This document shows, piece after piece, positions 8,361-15,486 of a DNA stretch of 32,507 bases. Made by a program: the position numbers and the translations under genes. Positions within the stretch are counted from its first letter, which is position 1. Every line of letters begins with the position of its first letter. Under the pieces are notes generated by a model that was not told the DNA's origin, did no database searches, and worked only from the letters and a program-made list of their open reading frames with translations. Location: positions 1-32,507 of the forward strand of contig JAFXRZ010000013.1 in assembly GCA_017536105.1 (NCBI GenBank). Direction: 5' to 3'. The stretch is from Ruminococcus sp. (lineage in GTDB: Bacteria; Bacillota_A; Clostridia; Oscillospirales; Ruminococcaceae).

Positions 8361-8710
8361 GCTTTGCCAGGCCTCCCCGGAGGGGAGGCGGCTTCACTTT
8401 ATGTAAGAGGCGGCGGTGCAGCCGTTAGGTAAGTTTGGTGAAGACCCTCTTTCAGGGGCATGATCTCCCGACGCGGAGCGCATTCGCCGGAATCCAAGGG
8501 GCGGCGTTAGCCCCTTGGCAGGGTCGAGGGACAGCGTCCCTCGTCGCCGACCGCAGTCGGCGAAACACCCCCACAACGTGCGCTCCGAAAAGGGTGAATT
8601 TTAAAACAGTCCGGCGGACTGTTTTAAAAGAGGGGAAGCCCTGCAAGAGAGGGCTTCCCCTTGCCAGGGTAAACATCAAAGCCCCGTGTGCACGACAGTG
8701 CACACGGTAT
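8361..8710. repeat. Cluster of short perfect palindromes (mosaic repeat) between gpr and rpsT
   Basis: No gene is supported here. At least seven hairpins follow one another: 8371-8389 (GCCTCCCC arms), 8494-8518 (CCAAGGGG arms), 8526-8542, 8545-8562 (CGCCGAC arms), 8599-8629 (TTTTAAAACAGTCCGG arms), 8632-8660 (GGGGAAGCCCT arms) and 8684-8708 (CCGTGTGCAC arms). The short reading frames here are by-products of the palindromes. It resembles dispersed MITE-type repeats of gut Clostridia. Confidence 0.7.
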
Positions 8711-8830
8711 TTGCCTTGTCAAACGAAGAAGCGTAAAGCAAAGATATTCTCCTGTTTTTCATTCGAGGCAAACACTACCTTGCTTTCGAGGGGGAGAACC
8801 AAAAGGAAGACCAACGTTGCATTTCTCCTT

Positions 8831-8900
8831 TAGAATATAGCAAAATCAAGTTCCAAAAATCATATATAAAAATTTTTGTGTCTTGATTTTGCTTATTCTA
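8831..8900. repeat. Small inverted repeat
   Basis: TAGAATATAGCAAAATCAAG (8831-8850) and CTTGATTTTGCTTATTCTA (8882-8900) are inverted copies with one indel around an AT-rich 31-nt centre. Probably a short non-autonomous element or long hairpin; no gene. Confidence 0.6.
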
Positions 8901-8938
8901 ATAGTCGAAATGGAACGTCCGCCCCACAAAAAAACCGC

Positions 8939-9066
8939 AAAATAGGGCGAACCCTGGTTCTCAATCTCTTTTTTTCAAAAAGAGATATTCTCCCCCTCGA
9001 GCTCCCCTTCTCCGATGACAATTCCGATAGGATTCTCTATTATCTCACTCAGGTTCGCCCTATTTT
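8939..9066. repeat. MITE-like element with AATAGGGCGAACC termini
   Basis: AATAGGGCGAACCCTG (8941-8956) and CAGGTTCGCCCTATT (9050-9064) are inverted copies with one base of difference. The ~130-bp unit has an internal hairpin (TCTCTTTTT...AAAAAGAGA, about 8963-8983) and no coding capacity. Confidence 0.65.
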
Positions 9067-9109
9067 TTCGCCCCTCCGCTTTCAAAAGAGCAAGAGGAAT
9101 CCTTTTCGA

Positions 9110-9160
9110 AGCCTCCCCCGGGGGAGGCAGTTTTAATTTGCTAAAGAGGCAGGCTTTTTT
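9110..9160. repeat. GCCTCCCC hairpin repeat, second copy
   Basis: GCCTCCCCC (9110-9118) pairs with GGGGGAGGC (9119-9127) and is followed by a TTTAATTTGCTAAAGAGGC tail. The hairpin plus tail matches the unit at 8371-8415 (GCCTCCCC hairpin then ...TTTATGTAAGAGGC), so the two belong to one family. Confidence 0.6.
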
Positions 9161-9315
9161 ATCCTCTTTCGATGATCTCAGATAATATGAAGAACTTGGA
9201 TCGATAGTCTTGTTTGTGAGATCATCTCTTACCGATCCCCCCAAAAACCGCGCTTTTAACAGCGAAATGCACAATACAGCGCGGCAAAACAGTGCAAATT
9301 TTTTAAAATAAGCCC

Positions 9316-9344
9316 TTGCATTTTGGCTTTGGCTGTGTTATAAT
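9316..9344 (+). promoter_or_regulatory. Promoter of rpsT with extended -10
   Basis: TTGCAT (9316-9321) and TATAAT (9339-9344) are 17 bp apart, and TGT directly before the -10 gives an extended -10. The leader is ~95 nt. Confidence 0.7.
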
Positions 9345-9446
9345 GTTTTACAAGGCTTGTTTAAATGAATTACTGCATTTCCTCTCAGTCGTGCAGTTAG
9401 TTTGTCCGAATAAGTGTTATATTATTCAAAATGAGGAGGTGTCGGT

Positions 9447-9701
9447 ATGCCGAATATCAAATCTGCAAAGAAGAGAGTAAAGGTCATCGAGGCCAAGACT
9501 CTCCGCAACAAGATGATCAAGAGCGACCTCAAGACCGCTCTCAAGAAGGCTGACGCTGCTGTAGCAAATAACGACGAAAACAAGGCAGAGGCAGTCAAGA
9601 CAGCGATCAAGAAAGTTGACATGGCCTGCACAAAGGGAATTCTCCACAAGAACAAGGCTGCAAGAAAGAAGAGTCAGCTTGCTAAGTCGCTGAATGCGTA
9701 A
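9447..9701 (+). CDS. rpsT: 30S ribosomal protein S20
   Basis: S20 is a primary 16S rRNA-binding protein needed early in small-subunit assembly. The 84-aa sequence begins [13 protein letters not shown] and continues as Lys/Ala-rich helices ([12 protein letters not shown]...[16 protein letters not shown]), normal in length and character. GAGGAGGT precedes the start. It is a single-gene unit with its own promoter and terminator, the usual arrangement for rpsT. Confidence 0.97.
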   Translation: MPNIKSAKKRVKVIEAKTLRNKMIKSDLKTALKKADAAVANNDENKAEAVKTAIKKVDMACTKGILHKNKAARKKSQLAKSLNA

Positions 9702-9714
9702 GAAAAATTAAGCA

Positions 9715-9750
9715 AAGATCGGTGTTGACCCGCACCGGTCTTTTTGTTTT
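9715..9750 (+). terminator. rpsT terminator
   Basis: GATCGGTG (9718-9725) pairs with CACCGGTC (9733-9740) including one G-U, followed by TTTTTGTTTT. Confidence 0.8.
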
Positions 9751-9812
9751 GTCAAATGTGCCTAAAATCACACGGGTCGCATATACATAGTTCACAAACT
9801 TTTAAAAAACTG

Positions 9813-9841
9813 TTTCATTTTTCGTCTTTATGTTGTATAAT
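9813..9841 (+). promoter_or_regulatory. Probable promoter of the 98-aa membrane protein gene
   Basis: TATAAT at 9836-9841 is clear; the -35 (TTTCAT, 9813-9818, 17-bp spacing) is weak. The ~60-nt leader ends in TTGGAGGCG. Confidence 0.5.
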
Positions 9842-9910
9842 CATTATGTAGGCTATTTCGCAGCGGCGGAAAACCGCAAATGCGTGCAGATATATTTGGA
9901 GGCGAAGCAA

Positions 9911-10207
9911 ATGAAAGATATGTACTATCTGACAAGAGTGGTCAAGAAGGTCAAGGAGCGTGAGTTCAGCGAGATCGAGTTCACGGATATTTTCCCCCTT
10001 AACGAGATAAAGGACGACGGCGTGAAGGAGCTCCTTCAGCTGACCGGCATATACCTCGGCGCCATAATCTTTGCGATACTGCTGATATTTGCCCTGGGCT
10101 GGGTGCCTGTTCTCGGCATCATAATCAAGATCCTTTCGACGATAATCATAATCTATTCCACCGTGGGTATGTTCGGCGGCCTGCTCAACTATCTGAAGTA
10201 TAATTAG
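9911..10207 (+). CDS. Small membrane protein, 98 aa, unknown function
   Basis: Residues 1-40 are hydrophilic and charged (MKDMYYLTRVVKKVKEREFSEIEFTDIFPLNEI). Residues ~46-90 hold a long hydrophobic stretch that can form two membrane helices split by a Gly/Pro turn. I do not recognise the family. The ATG at 9911 follows GGAGGCG; the in-frame ATG at 9830 overlaps the predicted promoter and is unlikely. It stands alone between rpsT and a structured intergenic region. Confidence 0.65.
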   Translation: MKDMYYLTRVVKKVKEREFSEIEFTDIFPLNEIKDDGVKELLQLTGIYLGAIIFAILLIFALGWVPVLGIIIKILSTIIIIYSTVGMFGGLLNYLKYN

Positions 10208-10536
10208 TCCGTGGTTTTTTGGTCAGTCTGCCGATAATATTATCATATCCCTGCACCGTTTTGAGGCTGTACAGCGATGCAGATGCACTGCGTTAATGCG
10301 GCAGAAACAGGGATCACGGCAGGGAAGTGACAGCCGCTAAACCGCGCATATGCGGAGCTTTAGGGAAATATGAAATGCCCCGGGAAGGCGGTTTGTGAAT
10401 TGATTTAAATAGTCAATTAAAACAATTATTCTATTCATAAATTGTGCATTTTCTCTCTTTGATTGGGCATATTTACTTATTTTAATGGCGCTATTTGTTT
10501 ATTTCTCCAAAAATATTCCGGAGACACAAAAAACTA
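10208..10536 (+). other. Intergenic stretch with potential structured RNA upstream of the pilin
   Basis: No gene is supported. Between ~10240 and 10400 several pairings are visible: ATCCCTG (10247-10253) with CAGGGAT (10308-10314) enclosing GCTGTACAGC, and CTAAACCGC (10337-10345) with GCGG...TTTAG (10352-10363). I could not match it to a known riboswitch or small-RNA consensus. The 3' part (10400-10530) is AT-rich. Confidence 0.35.
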
Positions 10537-10565
10537 TTGACAAATCTGCATAGTAGGTGTATAAT
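10537..10565 (+). promoter_or_regulatory. Perfect consensus promoter of the pilin gene
   Basis: TTGACA (10537-10542), a 17-bp spacer and TATAAT (10560-10565) match the sigma-A consensus exactly. The ~110-nt leader holds CAGAAC/GTTCTG (10574-10579 with 10606-10611), then a hairpin CAGTGG/CCGCTG (10630-10650) followed by CTTTTATT. The latter could act as a weak attenuator. Confidence 0.85.
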
Positions 10566-10683
10566 TCAAAGTACAGAACGAGCTGCGGGGCAGTTGCCTC
10601 CGGATGTTCTGATAGAATTATGGAAAGTTCAGTGGGCGAAAGGTCCGCTGCTTTTATTAAAAATTTTTATGGAGGGATTTTCT

Positions 10684-11154
10684 ATGAAAAAGTCACAGAA
10701 GGGCTTTACTCTGGTTGAGCTTATCGTAGTTATTGCCATTATCGGCATTCTGGCAGCCATCCTTGTTCCTGCAATGATGGGCTACGTTAAGAAGTCCAAG
10801 CTGAAGTCCGCAAACTCGAGCGCTAAGCTCGTATTCACAACCGTTGAGGCAGCAGCAGCTGACGTTATTGCTGACGGCGGCGCTCTCAGCGACATCACAT
10901 CCAAGGGTCAGACATCTGTTGGCGATCTTGATGATGGTTCTGTATGCGGCAAGGCCGTTTACGATGCTCTCAAGGACAACGGTGACGATTCCGGTTATGT
11001 TGCATGGTCTGTTGATACTGCTGGTACTAACGGAACCAAGTATGCAGTTGAGTGGGCTCACTTCTCCACCGGTTCGGGCGACGACATCGTTGGTCGTTAT
11101 CCTGATCCTGAGACTGATCCTGATGAGACTCATACCTGCGGTACTAACTGGTAA
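10684..11154 (+). CDS. Type IV pilin-like protein (prepilin)
   Basis: This 156-aa protein has the classic class III signal: a short basic leader MKKSQKG cleaved before Phe8, then FTLVELIVVIAIIGILAAILVPAM with Glu at mature position 5. After the hydrophobic helix comes a ~110-residue globular head with two cysteines (88 and 152) that could form a C-terminal disulfide loop, and an acidic Pro/Asp tail. Prepilin peptidase would process it and a type IV pilus or pseudopilus machine would assemble it, but no pilB, pilC, pilT or pilD is in the window. GGAGGGA precedes the ATG. The perfect promoter and dedicated terminator suggest a highly expressed single gene, as expected for a major pilin. Confidence 0.9.
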   Translation: MKKSQKGFTLVELIVVIAIIGILAAILVPAMMGYVKKSKLKSANSSAKLVFTTVEAAAADVIADGGALSDITSKGQTSVGDLDDGSVCGKAVYDALKDNGDDSGYVAWSVDTAGTNGTKYAVEWAHFSTGSGDDIVGRYPDPETDPDETHTCGTNW

Positions 11155-11172
11155 TTCAGAATCAAACAATGA

Positions 11173-11203
11173 AAGAAGTCGCTCCGGCGGCTTCTTTTTT
11201 TGT
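11173..11203 (+). terminator. Terminator of the pilin gene
   Basis: GAAGTCGC pairs with GCGGCTTC (one G-U) and is followed by TTTTTTTG, 20 nt after the pilin stop. Confidence 0.8.
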
Positions 11204-11207
11204 TTTT

Positions 11208-11270
11208 CTTGACACGTTCCGCAAGCTGCGCATGCTTACGTTGAACGAGAGGACAAGTTTCCCACGCGAA
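11208..11270. repeat. 65-bp dispersed repeat, copy A
   Basis: This copy starts CTTGACACGTTCCGCAAGCT, contains GCGCATGCTTAC and ends near CCCACGCGAA. Inverted copies lie at 11452-11515 and 14375-14435. It begins right after the pilin terminator. Confidence 0.75.
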
Positions 11271-11280
11271 GAGGACATTT

Positions 11281-11315
11281 ATAAAGGCTATAGCTTTTTG
11301 GGCTATAGCCTTTAT
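11281..11315. terminator. Symmetric hairpin, possible bidirectional terminator
   Basis: ATAAAGGCTATAGC (11281-11294) pairs perfectly with 11302-11315 over a 7-nt loop. It may serve the minus-strand gene ending at 11616 or belong to the repeat pair flanking it. Confidence 0.5.
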
Positions 11316-11451
11316 TGTGATGTTAAATCAGAAGAATAAGTTTTGTATCCGAAGGGGTTTGGGGGCGATCGGAAAGCCCCCAACAGAGCGTGCTGCTATT
11401 TTTAATACTACACTCAGCTTTAAGCGTAGTTAAGCCACTGTAAGGCTCAGT

Positions 11452-11554
11452 TCGCGTGGGACACTAACCCTCCTGCGCAAAAGTAAGCATGCGAAGCTTG
11501 CGTCACGCGTCAAGAAAAAAGCATGCGAAGCTTGCGTCACGTGTCAAGAAAAAA
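11452..11554. repeat. 65-bp dispersed repeat, copy B, with a tandem 34-bp duplication
   Basis: 11452-11515 is the inverted copy of 11208-11270 (ends in GTCAAG). Its last 34 bp (11487-11520, starting GCATGCGAAGCTTGCGTCAC) are repeated in tandem at 11521-11554 with one base changed, and a shorter CGTGTCAAG remnant follows. The stretch 11316-11451 between copies A and B holds no gene I can support. Confidence 0.75.
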
Positions 11555-11615
11555 CGTGTCAAGACCCGTCGGGGCACCGACTGTCTCAAGCGCTGTCGCC
11601 GCTGCGACCTATGCC

Positions 11616-12671
11616 TTATTTCAGCTTGGTTTTCACAAGATATGCCGTTAATTCCGATGCCATCTCATACTGCTCCTGCAATCTCGGATGCCCCGGTGTT
11701 GCCTTTCCGCAGCGCTTGAACCTGAAATGCTCTATCCACTCTCCGCCGAGTTCCTCCACGATCTCGTCCAGCGCGTCATCCCAGGTGGGATCGTGCATCA
11801 GCACCGTCAGCAGCATCACGAACCTTGCCTTCGGATAGTGCCCTCTGAGGTCGAGGATGATCTCCTTATACCGCTCCTTCCATTTTCTGCGATATTTCGG
11901 GTCGGTGATGTCGGGGTCGTCGCCCTGTTCGCGGTGCTGGTCGTTCTGCCCTACGGCAAGGATAACGATATCCGGCGTGTATTTCTCAAAATCCCAGGCG
12001 GAATATCCCCCCTCTGCCTCGGGAAAATAGCAGACCTTATCGTAAGCCGTTTCCATGCCGATAGTCTCCGGCGCATGGTAATAGCCTGTCCTGTCGAATA
12101 TGGAGATACCGCCCTGAGCGATATTGTGTATCTGAGCTCCCAGGTTTCTTGCGGTTATCATCGGATAGGAATGGTAAGCGTTGTCATACACGCCATCGGT
12201 GTTGTCGGGGTCGGGAGAAGCGACGTGATCCACGGCCTCGCAGACAGCTCCTGCTGAGACGGAATCTCCGTAGCACTCGATTTTGAGCTCCGGCAGGGGA
12301 AGGGGATCGAGAAGCTCAGCGTTCTCGTCGGTCTCGAAGCCGAAGAAGTCGAAATAATGGGTGGCGTCCTGCCTTTTGAAGAGTGTGATCTCATGCTCGC
12401 CTCTGTCGAGCCCTTCGCAGAGGGTCACGGAGATGCGCTTGTCGTTCTCAGGTATCTCGACTTTCTTCTCGAGCCCGTCAACCAGCACACCCAGCTCCAT
12501 TTTATTATAGAATTTGTGGTTGCAAAGCACAGCCGCAAGCTTTGTCCCGACAAATCTTACTGTGATCTGTGTTCCTGCGAAGACGATCCTCTCGGCTTCG
12601 CCTGTCGGGTTGTCGGTACGTCCCATGATCGTCACGGCACTGCTGTTGAAGGGGATAAACTTTTCCGCCAT
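11616..12671 (-). CDS. CE2-like SGNH carbohydrate esterase (cytoplasmic)
   Basis: A 351-aa protein with the two-domain plan of carbohydrate esterase family 2: an N-terminal beta-sandwich (about 1-125) and a C-terminal SGNH hydrolase domain. The nucleophile lies in YGDSVSAG (Ser137), block III in AVGQND (240-244) and the catalytic His in TPGHP (His328). CE2 enzymes remove acetyl groups from xylan, mannan or glucomannan oligosaccharides. There is no signal peptide, so it should act on imported oligosaccharides, as the GH51 enzyme would. AGGAGGT precedes the start. It is divergent from a lipoprotein with another SGNH domain. Assignment to CE2 is by domain layout and motif spacing; substrate is inferred. 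Confidence 0.85.
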   Translation of the reverse strand: MAEKFIPFNSSAVTIMGRTDNPTGEAERIVFAGTQITVRFVGTKLAAVLCNHKFYNKMELGVLVDGLEKKVEIPENDKRISVTLCEGLDRGEHEITLFKRQDATHYFDFFGFETDENAELLDPLPLPELKIECYGDSVSAGAVCEAVDHVASPDPDNTDGVYDNAYHSYPMITARNLGAQIHNIAQGGISIFDRTGYYHAPETIGMETAYDKVCYFPEAEGGYSAWDFEKYTPDIVILAVGQNDQHREQGDDPDITDPKYRRKWKERYKEIILDLRGHYPKARFVMLLTVLMHDPTWDDALDEIVEELGGEWIEHFRFKRCGKATPGHPRLQEQYEMASELTAYLVKTKLK

Positions 12672-12720
12672 AATTATACCTCCTGTGGTTTAAGATCGGT
12701 TCCGGTTTCTGGTCGTTTAA

Positions 12721-12749
12721 ATTATAACACAATGCGAATATATTTTCAA
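12721..12749 (-). promoter_or_regulatory. Promoter of the CE2-like esterase gene
   Basis: On the minus strand, TTGAAA (12744-12749) and TATAAT (12721-12726) are 17 bp apart. It is back to back with the promoter at 12811-12839. Confidence 0.75.
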
Positions 12750-12810
12750 GGAGCTTAATCGTTTTCGATGAAAAAAGTTGCTTGAAAGCCGAAAAATTGA
12801 GAAAAAATGC

Positions 12811-12839
12811 TTGCAAAGCAAAAACAAATGATGTATAAT
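12811..12839 (+). promoter_or_regulatory. Promoter of the SGNH lipoprotein gene
   Basis: TTGCAA (12811-12816) and TATAAT (12834-12839) are 17 bp apart, with a leader of about 40 nt. Confidence 0.75.
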
Positions 12840-12884
12840 ATTTTTGCAGAAACACGATATCAGACCACGAAAGGAAGAAACGCA

Positions 12885-14267
12885 ATGAAAAAAATATTTG
12901 CTCTTGCGCTGGCTTTTGTTATGGCGGCGGCTGTACTGGCAAGCTGCGGCAGCGAGGATTCCTCGGCAGCTTCGAGCAAGTCCTCAGGCACAGCATCGAC
13001 AGCTGAGGATGTTTCCGATGCCGGGAACGGCGACTCCGCTGAAGAGCCCGACGAAAGCAGCGAGGACACACCCGCAGACAACGGCAGCGATCTCAAAGCT
13101 CCTGTGAATGACGGACCTATCGACGTTACAAAGGGCTGCACAGAGAATATGCTCATCCGCTCGGTACACTTTGAGGGAGACACCACAAGGCTCGCGGCAA
13201 AGCTGAAGGAAGCCAAGGACCCCGACGTGAAGAAGATGACCAACATCGTATTCCTCGGCGACTCCATAACCGCCGGCAGCACAGTCTCAAACTCCAAGTT
13301 CCAGTATGTCAAGCAGTTTGAAAACTGGTGGAAGGATAACGTGGGCGTCCTTTACAGAGTCTACAACGCCGGCATCGGTGCCACAGATTCCTATTACGGC
13401 GTACACAGAGTTGACAGAGACGTTCTCTCCTATGAGCCCGACATCATCGTTATCGAGTTCATCAACGATGCAGGCGGCGGAGATTTCTACAAGGCTGCAA
13501 TGGAGAGCTTAGTCAGAAAGTGCCTCGCTTACGAGACCAAGCCTGCGGTTATCCTGCTGGAGATGTCCCTCGAAGGCGGCAGCAACGCTCAGGAAGCACA
13601 CGCAGCAGTAGGCGAGAAGTACAATGTTCCCGTGCTTTCCTATCACGATGCGGTAAATCCCGAGATCGAGGCAGGCAACCTGACCTTTACATCCTCCAAG
13701 CGCAAGCCCTCCGATACCGACGGTATCTCCTCCGACGGCACACATCCCAACGACTGCGGCCACACCATGGTATTTGAGATACTTTCCAACTTCATCAGCG
13801 GAGTTATGGATAAGCTCGATACCATCGACACCACAGACGTTCCTGCATTTGATCCCGACAGCGAATCCATCGCAGGCGACATCTACAAGAACGCAAAGGT
13901 ATCAGATTCCTCCACAGGCGACGTTGAAGTCAATATGGGCGACAACTTCACTGACACCACCACACCCTGGAACTTCCAGAACGGCTGGAGCACAGGCAAG
14001 GGCGGTACCATAGAATTTGAAATGGAATTCCGCAACCTCGGAATGTGCTACTATAAGACCACCAACGGCAAGACAGGCGCTGCTACGGTAAGCGTTGACG
14101 GCGCGGAAGTTGCAGTCGTTGACGGCGATTTCAGCGGCGGCTGGGGCGATTACGGCGCAAGCGTCGAGGTCTATAGGTCCGAAGAGACAGCCAAGCACAA
14201 GGTAACTGTGACTGTTCCCGAAGGCGAACGCGACGACTTTGAAGTCCTCGCATGGCTCGTTTCATAA
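12885..14267 (+). CDS. SGNH/GDSL hydrolase lipoprotein
   Basis: A 460-aa surface lipoprotein: signal peptide with lipobox LASC (Cys21), then a Ser/Asp/Glu-rich linker (about 22-80), an SGNH esterase domain (about 118-310) and a C-terminal beta-rich domain (about 330-460). The SGNH blocks are FLGDSITAG (Ser127), NAGIGATDS, EFINDAGGG (block III Asn-Asp) and DGTHPN (Asp284, His287), so the triad is complete. It probably deacylates a polysaccharide outside the membrane; the C-terminal part may bind carbohydrate. The ATG at 12885 follows AAAGGAAG and gives a proper signal peptide; the longer in-frame reading covers the promoter. Divergent from a CE2-like esterase, suggesting shared control, with one enzyme outside and one inside. 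Confidence 0.88.
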   Translation: MKKIFALALAFVMAAAVLASCGSEDSSAASSKSSGTASTAEDVSDAGNGDSAEEPDESSEDTPADNGSDLKAPVNDGPIDVTKGCTENMLIRSVHFEGDTTRLAAKLKEAKDPDVKKMTNIVFLGDSITAGSTVSNSKFQYVKQFENWWKDNVGVLYRVYNAGIGATDSYYGVHRVDRDVLSYEPDIIVIEFINDAGGGDFYKAAMESLVRKCLAYETKPAVILLEMSLEGGSNAQEAHAAVGEKYNVPVLSYHDAVNPEIEAGNLTFTSSKRKPSDTDGISSDGTHPNDCGHTMVFEILSNFISGVMDKLDTIDTTDVPAFDPDSESIAGDIYKNAKVSDSSTGDVEVNMGDNFTDTTTPWNFQNGWSTGKGGTIEFEMEFRNLGMCYYKTTNGKTGAATVSVDGAEVAVVDGDFSGGWGDYGASVEVYRSEETAKHKVTVTVPEGERDDFEVLAWLVS

Positions 14268-14284
14268 AAGACTAATCTAAAATC

Positions 14285-14330
14285 AAAAGCGGCATCTGCC
14301 CGGAGCTTTCCAGGTAGATGCCGCTTTTGT
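14285..14330 (+). terminator. Terminator of the SGNH lipoprotein gene
   Basis: AAAAGCGGCATCT (14285-14297) pairs perfectly with AGATGCCGCTTTT (14316-14328), ending in a short T run. It may work in both directions. Confidence 0.8.
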
Positions 14331-14374
14331 GTGCTGTTTAGTTTTTAAGGGTGACGCCGCGTGAGATCATTGAC

Positions 14375-14435
14375 CGCGTGGGATATTTTTCCTCTTGCTC
14401 AATGTAAGCATGCGCAGCTTGCGTCACGTGTCAAG
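14375..14435. repeat. 65-bp dispersed repeat, copy C, overlapping the LCP stop codon
   Basis: Inverted copy of 11208-11270, running from CGCGTGGGA through GTAAGCATGCGCAGCTTGCG to GTCAAG. On the minus strand the element starts CTTGACACG, and that TGA (14431-14433) is the stop codon of the LCP gene. Confidence 0.75.
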
Positions 14436-15468
14436 AAACAACAACTTCATCATAACACAGCTCGAGGACCTTTTTCTGAAGATCGCTCTCGTCGTATGTG
14501 AATTCCATGTATTTCTCGCCCTTTTGCGCCTTGCCTGCGATATCGAGCACTCCGTTGTCGGTGTAGCCCGATACCTGGTTCGCAAACTCAGAGAGCTTGT
14601 TTGCGCTCATATCGCTGACCATATAGTCGCTGACCATTCCCAGCAGCTTGAAGAAGAAATTGCCGTCCTTCTCCATTTTCTTTATTGCAAGTTCACGCCA
14701 GGCCTTGATATAGGTCTTCTGTCTGGACATACGGTTGATGTTTGTCTTGTCGCCGACGGACATCCTTCCCCTGACGAACAGCTCGGCCTGTTCAGCATTG
14801 AGCTTAACTTTCTTTCCGACTGCCATATCGGGGTGCTTGTCGCCGAAGTCGTCCTCGATAGTAACGGTAACACCGCCTACAGCATCATTTGCGATCCCTA
14901 TAGCCGGTATCTCAAAAGAAGCGTAGTGCTCGATCTCGAGCCTGTACAGAAGCTCCGACACAGCCCTCACCTGATTCATGCAGCTGTCCTCGTTGCCCGT
15001 TCCGTAGGTATGGGCGAGGGCTATCTGCTTTTTATCCCAGTAAGCAAGAGTGCCGTCGATGCCGAGCACAGGGACTTGTGTCATGGTATCGCGGTTTATT
15101 GCAAGGGAACGGTAAGACTTTGTGCTGTGGTCGAGCACGATCAGAAGCAGGAAATCCGCAACGTCGTTATTGACATAGGTCCCCGTGTTCTCAACGGTGC
15201 CGTCGTTATCGACGCCCATAAGAAGTATCGTTTCGATATTCTCCTTTTTGGTATAGGTCTTTCCGTTAACCTGTATCGTTTTTCCGTCAACAACAATATT
15301 CTCAGCAGACGGATCCGTCTGCTGAGAATCGTTCAGCTCCTTATTAACTTTTCTCTCGGCCAGTTCACCCAGAAAGTACACTGCTGCAGCAGTGACACAC
15401 AGGACGACCGACGCGATAAGAAGGCGGAAGACCCAAGTCTTCCGGCCTTGTTTTTCGGAACCGGTCAT
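14431..15468 (-). CDS. LCP (LytR-CpsA-Psr) family glycopolymer ligase
   Basis: LCP proteins transfer undecaprenyl-linked glycopolymers (teichoic acid, capsule) onto peptidoglycan outside the membrane. This 345-aa protein has one N-terminal membrane helix (about 13-34) and an LCP domain (about 80-260). Expected pyrophosphate-binding residues are present: the Asp in NNDVADFLLL, LAINRDTM (Arg126, Asp127), FVRGRMSVGD (Arg233, Arg235) and NINRMSRQKTY (Arg246, Arg249, Gln250). AGGAG precedes the start. It is the last gene of the Wzz/kinase/sortase operon, 18 nt after the sortase substrate. Its stop codon lies within a dispersed repeat, so the C-terminus may have been trimmed or reshaped. A capsule or EPS attachment role is inferred from the operon. 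Confidence 0.9.
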   Translation of the reverse strand: MTGSEKQGRKTWVFRLLIASVVLCVTAAAVYFLGELAERKVNKELNDSQQTDPSAENIVVDGKTIQVNGKTYTKKENIETILLMGVDNDGTVENTGTYVNNDVADFLLLIVLDHSTKSYRSLAINRDTMTQVPVLGIDGTLAYWDKKQIALAHTYGTGNEDSCMNQVRAVSELLYRLEIEHYASFEIPAIGIANDAVGGVTVTIEDDFGDKHPDMAVGKKVKLNAEQAELFVRGRMSVGDKTNINRMSRQKTYIKAWRELAIKKMEKDGNFFFKLLGMVSDYMVSDMSANKLSEFANQVSGYTDNGVLDIAGKAQKGEKYMEFTYDESDLQKKVLELCYDEVVVS

Positions 15469-15486
15469 GATTTTCTCCTAAAGAAA

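Noticed and set aside
8394..9274. Several short frames between gpr and rpsT
   Set aside because: They are composed of palindromic repeats, overlap one another on both strands and lack ribosome sites.
10240..10683. Cyclic-di-GMP riboswitch before the pilin
   Set aside because: Neither the class I nor class II core could be recognised; only generic pairings are visible.
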